Below are positions 22,555-34,223 of a stretch of DNA of 64,000 bases, in pieces. Made by a program: the position numbers and the translations under genes. The first letter of the stretch is position 1. Each line of letters starts with the position of its first letter. Source of the DNA: Ophioceras dolichostomum. Its lineage: Eukaryota; Ascomycota; Sordariomycetes; Magnaporthales; Ophioceraceae. Below the pieces are notes generated by a model. The model did not search any database. It was not told the DNA's origin and saw only the letters and a program-made list of their open reading frames with translations. The stretch spans positions 1 through 64,000 of the forward strand of contig PYST01000035.1 of assembly GCA_003049485.1 (NCBI GenBank), written 5' to 3'.

Positions 22555-23631
22555 TCAGCCCCACCTGTTTCGATATCGGTGTCCGTTGACGCGTGATTCA
22601 CGGTGCTCACGGTCGCGCTCCTCTTTGTAGCTTTCGCGGTGGCCACGGTCCGGAGTCCCATTTCGGCTGCCGTTTCGGGACTGGTCGTCCTGCCTCTCCC
22701 GTTCCTGGCGCCTGTAGTCGCTGAGCCTTGGCGGACGGGGCTTGCCTCCATTGTGCCCCTGGTTCCAGGAACCGAGATCCTCTTCCCCCTTCAGGCTTTT
22801 GGCTCCGAGACCGATCTGGTTCGGCCGCCGCTTTACATCCTTGGTCTTGGGACCTCGAGGCTTGCCGTCCCAACCCATTCCCCGTAGTAGTGCCGCGCCG
22901 AACTCCTCGACTGGCATCTCCTCGTACTCCTCTAAGGTCGACGCGCCCGGCGCATCGCGGGAGTCGCGGCGGAACGCGTCATCCTCTGTGATGCGGGGGC
23001 TTTCCCGTTCGATGACCAGGGCCTTCGGTGCGGCCGTTGTCTTGCCCATCAAAGCGTCTAGGGCCTCATCGTCGGCAGTCCGGGGTTTGGCTTCGTCGAC
23101 TTCATCTTCAGGCCCAGGAGGCCCAGCAGGCCCGGGATTCGGATCGTGCAGAGACCCATCCGCTGCTTGTTTTTCAGAGGCGGGCTGCCGCTTTCCGGAA
23201 GCACCTCTGTTGACCGATAGACCCCATTTCAATGGCTTGTCTTGGTCGCTGGAATAGTCATCCCCCTCGGACCGGTTTCGTATCGCATCTGAGGCGGCAT
23301 CTGGGTTGGTGGTCGTGCGACTCTTCTTGGAGCCAAGTTCAGACCTCCAGTTACGGTTGGGTTGTCGGGGAATCGCCAGTGGCTGCTTCGTCGATCGTTC
23401 TTCAGTCTCGCCCGATACAGCATAGCCGTCGACTCCGACGGTGATCTCCTGCGCACCCCCATTTCGTCCATCGTTTTCCGAGTCTGATTCGGCATGCAGT
23501 CGAGGTCGCGAGCGCTTGCCGAGGGTCGAGCGAGGGGCTGGGCGCGAAGGCGGCGTGGCCCGGCCGCCTGAAGGTGCTGTGCCGAGTTTGATGGCGATCC
23601 TCGACGACGCCGTCTTGTCTGGGCCCGACAT
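22555..23631 (-). CDS. spp2: Pre-mRNA splicing factor Spp2 (GPKOW family)
   Basis: Single exon, 358 aa. The N-terminal IAIKLG motif is typical of Spp2 proteins. Near residue 250, MPVEEFGAALLRGMGWDGKPRG is the Spp2-type G-patch, followed by the basic region KRRPNQIGLGAK. The C-terminus is an Arg/Asp/Glu-rich tail ending RNRWG. Spp2 activates the DEAH helicase Prp2 through its G-patch before the first catalytic step of splicing. The ATG at 23631 gives the family-like N-terminus; an in-frame start at 23673 would add 14 residues. It is divergent from vid21 across about 770 bases. Confidence 0.93.
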   Translation of the reverse strand: MSGPDKTASSRIAIKLGTAPSGGRATPPSRPAPRSTLGKRSRPRLHAESDSENDGRNGGAQEITVGVDGYAVSGETEERSTKQPLAIPRQPNRNWRSELGSKKSRTTTNPDAASDAIRNRSEGDDYSSDQDKPLKWGLSVNRGASGKRQPASEKQAADGSLHDPNPGPAGPPGPEDEVDEAKPRTADDEALDALMGKTTAAPKALVIERESPRITEDDAFRRDSRDAPGASTLEEYEEMPVEEFGAALLRGMGWDGKPRGPKTKDVKRRPNQIGLGAKSLKGEEDLGSWNQGHNGGKPRPPRLSDYRRQERERQDDQSRNGSRNGTPDRGHRESYKEERDREHRESRVNGHRYRNRWG

Positions 23632-24400
23632 TTTGCAGGTTGACGTACGCACCCTCCTCGGCGGCCAGTCCACCGCGATTTTTGGGAGCCAGATGCTGAC
23701 GATGTCGCAGACGGTGCGGAATGCTTCAAGTATTTAACCTGTCAACTCCTCTCGCATGTGGCGGTGGTACCTGGGTAGGCTGGTTTGTGAGGTGGAGACG
23801 CGCCAGCCAGGCTTGCATCTGGTACATAAACAACGTCCCTGGTCCAGAGTGAGAGAGAGGAATTAAACTGTGGTCAGAATTTGTGCACATTTGGCGTGAA
23901 CTCAATGGCTAGTTTGCTGCCTGGCGGTGTATGTGGTAGGCGCTATAGGCCCTGTAAGATCACCGGAATTCAGCACTTTCGCACCCGCAGACCGGCTCCC
24001 CTTCGCTCTGGTTTGCTGGAGGTCCACTCGTACCACGGTACCACCCCGCCACGTCCCACTCTACAGAGTCTGCCGCTAAATTCTAAGTCTCGCTGATAGT
24101 GGTGGACTTCCCAGACCCCCAATCTGGGACTTGTCTGTATCGGATTCCAATCTCCAACTGATAGCGAACTTTCCGCCCCAGAGCCGGTATCTTGGTGATC
24201 CACCACATCACCTCTCCACCCCCCATGAAAATTTAGGTGGTTGTTTGAAGCAGACGAACGGCAACAAAACGCGATCAATTAAAACACCACGACGCCGTCA
24301 TTTCCATCACTTTTTATCGCGCCGATCATCTGCCATCATCTCCAGGAGTGCAGCTCTGCATCCGTTTTGACGAAAAACGGATGTCGCGGTCGCCGATGAC
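23632..24400. promoter_or_regulatory. Divergent promoter region, spp2 / vid21
   Basis: About 770 bases between the two start codons. No gene is supported. The vid21 side ends with two in-frame upstream ATGs whose short ORF overlaps the main start. Confidence 0.55.
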
Positions 24401-24404
24401 ATGA
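24381..24404 (+). other. Upstream ORF overlapping the vid21 start (ATGA)
   Basis: A seven-codon ORF (MSRSPMT, stop) begins at 24381 and ends with a TGA that shares two bases with the main ATG at 24401. A second ATG at 24396 is in the same short frame. This arrangement permits termination-reinitiation. Confidence 0.6.
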
Positions 24405-27400
24405 CTGAGGTCCGGGCCGCCGACCGCGCAGCCTTCTTGCGGACAAAGCGGGCAGAATGCAGGTAAGAACAATTTCACGCGATAGAGCGGACTTTTCTCT
24501 ACCTTTTGATATACATATATTGACATTTTCTGTGCTCAGTTCAATTGTGACATCGAGAAAGCGCAAGCTTCGCGAGCTGTTTGCGGTCGCGACCGAGGCG
24601 AACGGCCTGCCAAACTTCACCTCGGACGAACTTGACACGCCGCCCACCGCCGCCGCTGAAATTCAGTTTCTGCTGGAGTCCGACATCTTACAGTATGTGC
24701 TGCCTTTCCGGCCGTTCATTCTGATTGCCCCGGTTGCCTGCCAGGTCGCGTTTGGCCCGTCGTGTCCTTCCCTCGTGTCGTTAATACTCAAATCTTTTTT
24801 TACAGGGGTCGCGCGCTCGATGAACGGAGCATCCCAACTCGATGGATTCCGCAGCCGGAGGTTCTGAGTCGATTCTTTGCCTTGTCGATACCTTCAGCGT
24901 CCGAAAAACCCGCTGAACCTGCGCCGAAATCATCCCCTGCGATCGCGTCGTCGCCAGGCCCTTCTTCGACTTCCACATCCACATCCTCTTTCTCCCTTGT
25001 GCCTGCAACCGCGACCGTGAAAACACCTCAGAGGGTTCAGAGGCCACAGAAGACGCTAAAACCTCAGAAAACTTCGAAAAATCTCACCGTCGACCTTGCT
25101 GCCCCAGCTCAGCTCTCGCGCTTAGATCCGAAGCAGACGGGACCTGCTAATGGCGACCCCCTGCCTACATCTCGCCCCGAATCCGCGACCGCCGGTTTCA
25201 GGCCAGTTGTTGCAGAGGCAGAGCCTGGCCGACCTTGTACAGCAGTACCGCCGGTTGTGCCAACGATTCCCACGCCACCGCCGTCCGAACCTTGTGCGGC
25301 AGGTCAGGGCTCTCCAGGATGGCCACTCGCCGAGTCTGCCGCTCGACCCGCATCAGATGCCACGTCCCAACAACAAACTGCCTATAAGACAAGCAGCGAA
25401 GATGTCTCCGGCGACGTCGCGGTGGTCGACAGGCGACCAGTCATCAAGATTGATGAGCCCAGACCGGTTCGAGACGATTTGCCTGTGGATAGGGATGTCG
25501 AGATGAAAGATGTAGATAGTGGACCTGATTTGAAGCGTGCGGAGGACGACTCCTCTTCCGTCCGGCCGCCACAGGATTCGAGTCGGTTTGCAGATGCGCC
25601 GTCCTCGCCCGGATCTACGGCCCACACCGCAACCACACCGGCGGTGCACGACGCATCAACCGACACGAGCCCAGACAATGAAGGGCCTCAGTATCTCGAG
25701 AAGGAACCAGAGAAACCGGCAGACTCGGTCTCAGCACAGGAAGATGCGAACAAGGAGCCGAAGACTGCTTCATTGGAAGACAGGAGTGAACGGCGGAGCC
25801 CCAGCGATCTTGGCGACGATCCCGCCAGCAGTTCGGCGGGTGCCGAAGCACAATTGCTTCGCGAAGGTGCAGCCTCGGAGTCGTCAGCCGTCCCTGCTGA
25901 TGCGCATCTCGGCGTACCCGAACCTCCGGCGGCTGCCGAGCCAACGCCTTTGCCGACCGTGCCTGTCCGGGCTGGCCATCCTGTGGGTGCTACTCCCACC
26001 CCCAAGTCAGATCTCGCTCAGGGCGAGAACCTGCAGATTGGTCTCCCCGCAGACCCCTTGCCCGAACCACGGGCTGCCACGGCTGCCGCAAGCTCTGGGT
26101 CAGGGAGCTCCGAACCCGCCCTGGTGCCAGACAAAATAGTGCCTCCCGCCGCTGCTGCACCACCAGCACCAACACCATTCCCTGTCGTGCCGGTAACAAC
26201 CCAAACCCAGCCGCCCGAAAAGGCATCCGGGAATGCAGCGCGCGATCCATCGATGGTGGCCGATCACCAGGCCGATGCCTCCAGTCTCATCACCGCGCCG
26301 CCTCGGGTCCCTATCGCCAATGCTACCGCAAGCGAAAGCACTAAGCCGGGACAAACGGGCGAGGATGGCCAGGTCAGCGATGAGAGAGTCAGTGAGGCCG
26401 CTCAGTTACGAACAGCGGTTTCGCAACATCGGCCAGCGAAGAGGAAGATTCCGACTGTCGTCTTCGGTAAAAGGACAAAGCCGCAAGACCAGACGGCAGT
26501 GGTTCCGAGCAAAACTCAGTCTCCGGCATATCTCTCCGCCACTGAGGACTACTTCACAACTCTCTTCGTTCAGGGCTTCACACAGAGCACCAAATGGATG
26601 AAGACGATCGATGTAGTGCTTAACCAAGCCCACAAGACTCTCAACACGTCGGACGCGCAGCTCTCGATCCTCGAGCAGCAGGCGTGCCGTGTCCTGCGTA
26701 GAGTATACCACATGCAGCAGATGGACAAGTGGGCTCTGCGACAGCCGAAGCGGTGTCCCGAACCGACGCGACCACCCGCACACCGAGACCTCCTTCTTCA
26801 GGAGATGAAGTGGATGCGGACGGATTTCCGGGAGGAGCGGAAGTGGAAGCGAGCGGCCGCGAGAGCCTTGGCCTATGCGTGTGCAGACTGGGTTGCAGCA
26901 GATGCCGAGGGCCGGCGGGCCTTGCAGGTCAGATTTGTGGCGGTGCCCGCTCCTGAAGCCTCGCTATCGTGTGCGCAACAGCAACCGCAAGCCCAGAAAT
27001 CGCACGACTTTTCGACGATGGTGGACGATGATGGGCCAGTAGTGGCGACGCCGGAGCGCATCCCGGGGACTAGAGACGACCACGACTCGCCTGCCGATCC
27101 GGACCCGTTGGAAGAGGAAGGCGGTGGCGTAGAGGCCAAAGCCAGGGAAGCCAGGGTGAAGGACAGAAACAGAGACAGTGGCATAGAGTGTGATGACGAG
27201 CAGCTCTCATTCACGCCAACCACGGTGGCTCCAGCGGCCATCTTCGGGCTGCCAGAGGAGCAGGTAACTTTTGGACTGAACCTGTCGGCGGCGTCAGACC
27301 AGATGCTAAGCGAGCTTCCGTTGTACGGGGCACCGCTCCAAGTACCCAAGTTCGACATCACGGCGCCGGACTACGACCCGGATGGATCCTGGCGGCGGCC

Positions 27401-29225
27401 GGTACTGGCTTTGAGCAAGTTTGTGGACCGGCCCATGGTGCTCGCCTCAACGGAACCACCCCGCAAGCGCAGCCGATATAGGTACGCGGAGGAGGATAGC
27501 GACGCCGAGGAAGGCCGGGCCGACGAATACGGCGTGGTGTACTCTTCAAATGCTTCTGGGTCCGCTCAGGGGCACGGAGCCGGCCAGCGGGGCGAGCCTG
27601 AGAACAAGAATGTGGCTCTTTTCAGACCCGAGATGCAAGCTGCACGCGACAGACTGCATGCAGGCCACCAATTCCGACCGCCAACGGAGCATCCCATGCC
27701 AACGCAAGCTTTCTACGAAGCCCGTATGGCGTCACAGTGGACGTGGGCCGAGGACGATGAGCTCAAGGCGCTTGTCCGCGAATACTCATACAACTGGTCG
27801 ATGATCTCAAGCATGCTGGCCATGCGGTCTCTGTTTACCTCCGGGCCGGAACGTCGCACGCCTTGGGAATGCTTCGAGCGCTGGGTCCACCTCGAGGGCC
27901 TCCCCAACGACATGTCAAAGACGCAGTACTTCCGCACTTACCAGCACCGAATCGACGCTGCCCAGCAAGTTATTTCGCAGAAGAACCAGCAGGCCATTGC
28001 CGCTGCTGCCGCCACTGCTGCTAGCGCTGCTTCCCAGGGTGTCCAGGGCTCCCAGGGCGGGCTTAATGGCGCGCCCATGACGCCCGTCCCGCGCAAGAAG
28101 CCGACCACGACCATGCGTGTCGAGCGTCGCCGGAACCAGAAGCACCTGGCTCTTATCGATGCCATGCGCAAGCTGGCCAAGAAACGTGAAGCTGCGGTCC
28201 AGAAGCAACAGCAGGTCGCGATGGCCGCGATGCGCAAAGCCAACGAGGCCCAGCAGCAGCAGCAGCAGCAGCAGCAGTCCCAGCAGCCGGGCCAGCAACA
28301 GTCGCAGTCCCAAGTGCCGCAACAGCCACGTGGACCTAACAAGACGCCAAGGGACTACAGTTTGATGAGATGGGAGCGAGACCAGCAGCTTACCGAGCGG
28401 ATGGCCCAGTACGCGGCAAAACAGCAGCAGGAGGCGCAACGCAAGGTACGACTAACTTCATCACGAGACGGCTGAAAAGAGTATCTTGACAAGCTATAAA
28501 GCGAGCAGAAAGAGAAAAGAAGAAAACGAAAGCGGCATTGTGTTGGTTGGAGTACCTGTGATAGATATGATACATGTGCTAACGACCCCCTTTCTTCTAC
28601 CCCTATTGTAGGCAGCGCTATTGGCTCGATCCCAGGGGCAACCGGCGGCAGCAGCGGCGGTGGCAGCAGCCGCAGCCGCAGCCGCAGCTTCTCAGGGCAG
28701 CATCGGCTCTGCTGTCGGGAATGCCCCGTCGACAGTCCCTCCCCAGCTGGCGGCCCATATGGCGCAGATGGCTCAGATGGCGGGTGCGTCCGGGGCAAAC
28801 GGCGCCATGAGCGGCGCGGTCCGCCAGGCTCACGCAGCAAACACGCCTGCCCAGCTCGCTATGGCAGGGCAGCAGGCACGCGCCAGGATGCCCATGCAGG
28901 TCGCGCAGAACGGCATGGTGGGAATGCACCAGGCACACCTGCCCGGCGGCGGCCTCGTGCCTGCCATGCCCATAGCGGGCGTTGCTCAAGGGCAGATGCA
29001 ACAGCAGCACCGCATGCAGATGCAGGCCTCGACCCCGGCCGAGCTGAACCTTCTGATGCAAGCCCAACGGATTCAGAATCAACAGCGTTCCGTCCAGATG
29101 CAGCAGCAGCACCAGCAGCAGCACCAGCAACACCAGCAACATCCGTCACAGCAGCCACAGTCGTCTTCAACCTCGCCGGGACAGCCCCAGCAGCAACAGA
29201 ATCACCAGCCTCAGCAATCACAGAT

Positions 29226-29257
<32 letters not shown>

Positions 29258-30000
29258 TGGGACCGCCTCAGGCCCAGCAGCAGCAACAGCAGGCGGGGTC
29301 TATGCAGGGCTCGCCGACGGGCATGCGCAACTCCATCAACGGCATGACCAGCCAACAGAACTACTTGGCCAGTATCAATGCCCAGGCCGTTCTGGCGTTC
29401 AACGCCGCGCAGCAGAATGGCGGCGGTGCAATGAGTCCACCCCTGAATGGCCTGGCGGCAGGTGCTGCAGGGTCTCCAAGACCTGGCCACGGCATCGCTC
29501 AGCACCCTCAACATCCTCACCACCCGCTCCAGCAACATCCACATCCTCAGCACGGTCACCACCAGCACCCTCACGCCCACCAGCACCCACAGTCTCACCA
29601 AGCAGCGTTAGCCCACTTCGAGGCACAAATCCGCGCCAAGGTCCCACACATGCCCCCCGACCAGGTCCGCAAGCTTGCACAGCAGTCGTTGGAGCAGCGC
29701 CTCGTGCAGCAGCGCAACAACGCTATGAGCGCTGCCGCTGGCGCGTCCCCGAAGCCCGGCCTCGTCGGTGGCGGCCCTGGCGGTGGCACTCCGCACCAGT
29801 ACGCGCAACTGCTTCTAGCCCAACAACAGGCGGCAGCCCAGGCCGCCGCCATAGCCATGGGCGCGTCCGGCGTAAGCCAGAACGGGACAGGCGCCGCTGC
29901 ACAGCATCTCCTCCAACAACAACAGCAGCAGCAGCAGCAGCAGCAACAACAACACCAACGCAACCCCTCAGCCGGCGGCGGCGGCGGCGGCAACTCATAG
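24401..30000 (+). CDS. vid21: NuA4 scaffold subunit Vid21/Eaf1 (HSA-SANT)
   Basis: Four exons, 24401-24462, 24540-24692, 24806-28445 and 28612-30000, giving 1747 aa. The N-terminal VTSRKRKLRELFAVAT is typical of Vid21/Eaf1. A long disordered Pro/Ser/Glu-rich region covers about residues 90-600. An HSA domain lies near residues 727-770 (RDLLLQEMKWMRTDFREERKWKRA). A SANT/Myb domain lies near 1047-1105 (WTWAEDDELKALVREYSYNWSMIS). The C-terminal third is Gln/Ala/His-rich, with pure CAG-coded runs at 28251-28277, 29224-29256 and 29919-29950. Eaf1 organises the NuA4 histone H4/H2A acetyltransferase; HSA binds actin and actin-related proteins and SANT binds histone tails. The last intron falls within the polyQ region. 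The lack of a Snf2 ATPase separates it from Swr1 or p400. Confidence 0.95.
28251..28277 (+). repeat. Pure CAG tract in vid21
   Basis: Nine uninterrupted CAG codons encode glutamine at about residue 1221. Two more tracts occur in the last exon, at 29224-29256 and 29919-29950. Strain-to-strain length variation is likely. Confidence 0.9.
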
Positions 30001-31165
30001 CTCCTGCTGTAGTCCACACATCACCATGTTTGCTATTGCTGTTGATATCAGCCCGTGAATGGCGCTCGGTGTTGAATCTATTCCTTGCCGTTCACAAGGA
30101 TTCTACCCCATCCCTTGATAGAGAAGGAAACAAAAGTGGGGGGGGGGGGGATGAAGACATCTACGGCTACATAGCTAGATGCCCACTAGTTAAACAAGGA
30201 CTCTGGCACTGGCTAGAAACCGAGCCGTCAGCTAGGTCGGTACTTCGCTCTCGGCCACTCTCGGCTACCTTTCCGGTGACTTATCTTGCCTTAGGTACCT
30301 ACCTAAGGCACCTCCTTAAGGACGTCACATATTTCGTACCGACCAGCGGCGGCGTCGGGAGGGGATGGGCCTCCAGTTTCTTGACAGAGCTTGGGTAGCT
30401 CTAGCAAGACCACTTCTCCTGTCGCGTGGCTGGGTAGGTATTTGGGGGCCACCTGCTCAGGCGCGACATATCAAGTTTCATGTACATGTATAGTATCCTA
30501 CCGTAGCTCTCCGAGGACAGCTCTGTTATTAACTCGGTCGAGCGAATACCTGCCTTATTGGTTGGTTGAGCGGAGTAGATTTATAATACTTTTTTTTGAG
30601 TCCAAAAGACCCGTGCCAAGTCCAGTTAGCTTTGCACAAGCGACGAAGCGTGCGAGGTCATGTCCAACGCATCTCGAACGGCGCGGGTGGTCCTTCGCAT
30701 AGTGGCCGAGGACATGGCAAGTCGCGTAAGGCAGGAAGGCAAGTGAGCAAGCGTTTGGACCATAACTACCCGAGGTATTCTATTTTGATGCAACACCACC
30801 AAACCAAAGAAACCAAACAGGGACCAGAATGGCATTAGTAACTACGAGAAATAGAGAGCAGCAAGCAAGCACAACCCAGTGCTCCCCCAGTGCCACCCAG
30901 TTCTCTTCCTTTCTAGTTATTTTTGTTTCATGTACTGAATGAGTCTCCCCTGTGGACTGAGTGCTTCTCTTGTCCCAGCGAGGCCCACCCGCCGGATCAG
31001 CCGGGTCAGACCGATCAACCGGATCAGCCGGATCGACATAGACAGCGGGTGCGGGACAGGGTTCGGCAAAGACCGATGTCCCACATCGCGAACGGGGCGC
31101 ATCGCCACATTCCCAAATTTCGTTGCGTCTTTGCAGACCAGCCTAAGCATTGGCAGATCGTCTGT
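30001..31165. other. Convergent 3' flanks of vid21 and the C9-methyltransferase
   Basis: About 1.16 kb between two stop codons, with no supported gene. It contains a 13-base G run at 30138-30150, a perfect palindrome at 30288-30309, and repeated GGATCAGCCGG units at about 30992-31038. Confidence 0.5.
30288..30309. repeat. Perfect inverted repeat, 10-bp arms, 2-bp spacer
   Basis: Arms GCCTTAGGTA and TACCTAAGGC flank CC. The core carries the TAGGTACC motif of the dispersed family. It lies between two convergent genes. Confidence 0.85.
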
Positions 31166-33339
31166 CTAGTGCGAAGCAGTTGACGGGAAGTTGGCCGCCT
31201 CGTTCTTGATCCACGCCGTCATGTCGGCCTTGGAGGCAGTCTTGGCACCATGGAGGCCGAACTGGGACTTGACGCCGTCGATACGGTGGGTGGAGTTGAT
31301 GTTCTTGACCAGGCAGATCTGGTAGCAGGTAGCGGTCCCCTGGCGCGAGGCGATGGTGGCCCAGGCCATGAAGAATTCCCAGATCTGTGTTTTGGAAGGC
31401 CCAGATGTTAGTAAAAGGATAGGAACCAAGAAAGGAACCAAGAAAGGAAACAAAGAGACAGAGCTTCGTGAATGAAGGAGGGGAGAAAGGCGCAGAATAA
31501 CTTACGCGGAACCAGCGCTTGCCGTACTTGGCCTCGACCTTATCGCGATTGGCCAACCAGTTACGGTACCAGCGCCACAAGGTGGCCGAATAGTGCACGC
31601 CGATAGTGTCAAGACCCTTGACCTCGAAGCCAGCAGAATCGGTCTGGCTAACAAACCAGCCAAGCGGACACGAAGCGTCGGCACCGGGGAAGACGTACTT
31701 GTTCATGAACAAGCCCCAGATCAAGTCCTCATACTGCCAGCTCTTGCGCAGCCCGGCGATCTGCAGAAAGAAGACGCCGTCGTCGTCGAGCATGTCGTAG
31801 ACCTGCTTGAGGAAGCCCTGGAAGTGACGCACGCCAACGTGCTCGGCCATCTCGAGGCACGTGATCTTGTGGTATCCGCCCTCGGGCACCGGGATGTCAC
31901 GGTAGTCCATGCACAGGATTTTGCTCTGCTCCTCGGGCACACCCACGCGGCGAAGAGCGCTGTTGCCCCAGGCGGTCTGATTGCGGCCCAGCGTGATGCC
32001 CGTGACCTCGGCGCCGTAGTTGAGGCTGGCGAACCGCGCAAGAGTGCCCCAGCCGCAGCCAATGTCAAGCAGCCGCTCGCCCTTCTGGAGACCAATCTTC
32101 TCACAGACGATCGCCAGCTTGTTGTCCTGCAGCTGCTCCAGCGACTCCTCGCTGTCCGCGTCACCGATGATGCCGGAGGTGTAGATCATGCGAGGGCCAA
32201 GGAACCAGCCGTAGAAGTCATCGCCACGGTCGTAGTGGTCGCGGACCTGCTCCTCGTCTTTTCGGGAAATCATTATTAGTTAGAGCTCAGAGCACGGGGG
32301 CACAGGAGGTACTGCTTTAGGAGAGTGTGTGGGCGACAGGAGGGGGAGCGAGAGAAGGAGAGGGAAGGGGCATGGGCATGGTTGAGGCTTTCGTCTGAAA
32401 AACTTACCTTGTCCCCGAGTATGCATGATCATCTCCGGCAAGCTGCCGAAGAGGAAGTCCCGGATCAGCGACACGGTGAAGCGCATGCTCGCCCAGTCGT
32501 GGCGGTACTCCAAAACCTCCAGACAGTCGCCGTTGAACTCGACCTCGCCGTCGAAGTACATCTCGTAGAAGATGTTCATCGGGATCTTGTTCTTGCCATG
32601 GTACTTGGTGCGGTCCTCGGCCTTCTTGAAGGTAAGATAGTGCTCGACGGGGCGGCCGGGGAAGCGGGCCTTCTCTGTCTTGCGCGGGCTGATGGCAGGC
32701 ACGATGAGCCAGAAGGCGGCCAGGAGCGGCAGGTCAAGCAGCAAGGCGAAGAAGAGAGTGGTCTTCAACCCGCCGCCAACCTTCCATGAGAGGTAGAACG
32801 GCACACCAGCGAGGATGCCGAGCAGCAGGTTCAGGGGGAAGCTATCAGCTCCGGGGCCGTCGGCCGGTAGCGGTGCATTGTTGATGGAGGGGGACTGGCG
32901 TTGATTCAGAGAGAAGAGATAGGTAAGTTAAGGCACCAGAAGAAAAATGGTATTATTTCCATGTTACTTCTAGCCTACCTACCTACCAACCTCACCTAGA
33001 GATCAGGTACATGGGCATCTCTAGGTAGGTAGGTTAAGGTAGGTAGGCAGGTTGCAAGCAGTATACAAGCATGACAAGAGAAAAAAAAGCCCGGCCTGGA
33101 CCAACCCTAGCTGTGTGGGAAACTGGTCCGGGCGAATAGGAATGTTGGTGAGAAAGCTACAGTTGCAGCTTAAGCTATAGCTTCAGCTACAGCTGGAAAG
33201 TGGGACACGAGTCGAAACTTACCGAAGTAATGCGAACACCACAGTCCTCGAACTTCTCAAAAGTCGGGGTGCGAGCCTTGGGAGTCTCGATGAACTCGAA
33301 CTCAGACTCGCTCCCATTCACACTATGGGGTTTCGACAT
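31166..33339 (-). CDS. Sphingolipid C9-methyltransferase
   Basis: Four exons, 33339-33223, 32894-32408, 32257-31506 and 31384-31166, giving 524 aa. Two hydrophobic segments near the N-terminus (FPLNLLLGILAGVPFYLSW and TLFFALLLDLPLLAAFWLIV) anchor it in the ER or Golgi membrane. The cyclopropane-fatty-acid-synthase-type methyltransferase follows, with SAM-binding LLDIGCGWGTLARFA, then CLEMAEHVG and FFLQIAGLR, and a C-terminus typical of the fungal enzymes. It adds the C9 methyl branch to the sphingoid base of glucosylceramide, using S-adenosylmethionine, a modification typical of fungal glucosylceramides and linked to growth and membrane behaviour. Intron 1 (32895-33222) contains a hairpin-forming TAGG repeat. 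It is divergent from bet5. Confidence 0.95.
32974..33047. repeat. Imperfect hairpin of CCTA/TAGG repeats in intron 1 of the methyltransferase
   Basis: A perfect inner inverted repeat (ACCTAGAGAT at 32994-33003, ATCTCTAGGT at 33017-33026) with a 13-base loop is extended outward by CCTACCTACC and GGTAGGTAGG arms to about 30 bases each side, imperfectly matched. Confidence 0.8.
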
Positions 33340-34223
33340 GCTTGCGGTCTTCGTGTCTTCCTGGCTGGCAGGGGCCTCACTGGGAAGCCTCAATTGCCAG
33401 ATGAAGATGGAAAAGACACGTCGATCGGTGGTAGGTACTGGTAGGTACCTGGGGGTGAGGGGGTGAAGTGAATGAGAAGGAAAGTTTAAAGGACAGAGAA
33501 GCGAGGAAAAGGGAGAAAAGCCCTCTGGTGGAAAGGGGGTAGGGGAAAGGAAAGGGAAAGGGAAAATCCGTCCCCGAAAAATTCGTTGACCGCCGTTACC
33601 AGCGGAGAGCAGACTTGACAGACAGGCTCCAAGCCAGGGCAGGGACCCTGCAGACGCGGAATTATACAAGCACGATGTGCGTCGACGTCGAGGTGATTGT
33701 TTTGTGCTTCAGCACGGTTGTGGGCTGGGATGTGGGGGTGCTCCTTGGCTGTTGTGGGGCCTGTGGCTGGAAATTCAGTGTACGAGCCGTGCTCAGTGGG
33801 CCGAAAAGTAGGCCGCTAAAACACGACAGGGGGCCAGTGGCTGGCCGGCAAGCTCCAGCCCGCCGCCTCCAAGCGGGGCATTCCCGATTCGTACCTCATT
33901 GGCTGAGATGGTCATCTTGAGACCAGCTACCATCTATCTGTAGAGGACGAGAGCAACGACGGATACCCCGTATCTCACATGGCAAGCCCGGGAATGATAC
34001 GAATATTGAAGTCGTGCTCGTGCTCGTGCTCTGGCTGGTGCGGAAAGAGAGCATTTCCTTATTGAGAGATCCTGCGGACGGGAATAGACATGAATGCAAC
34101 TCTCATCACATATGAGCGAGCACAGAGGGCATCCGCAAGCGCTACACCGGCAACCACATCTCTCACGCCTCTCAAGCCTCTTCCACGAAGGGTGCTCACG
34201 GGCCCCGGTAACAACTGTTGGCC
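33340..34223. promoter_or_regulatory. Divergent promoter region, C9-methyltransferase / bet5
   Basis: About 880 bases between two divergent start codons. It is purine-rich on the methyltransferase side (about 33470-33570). No gene is supported. Confidence 0.5.
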
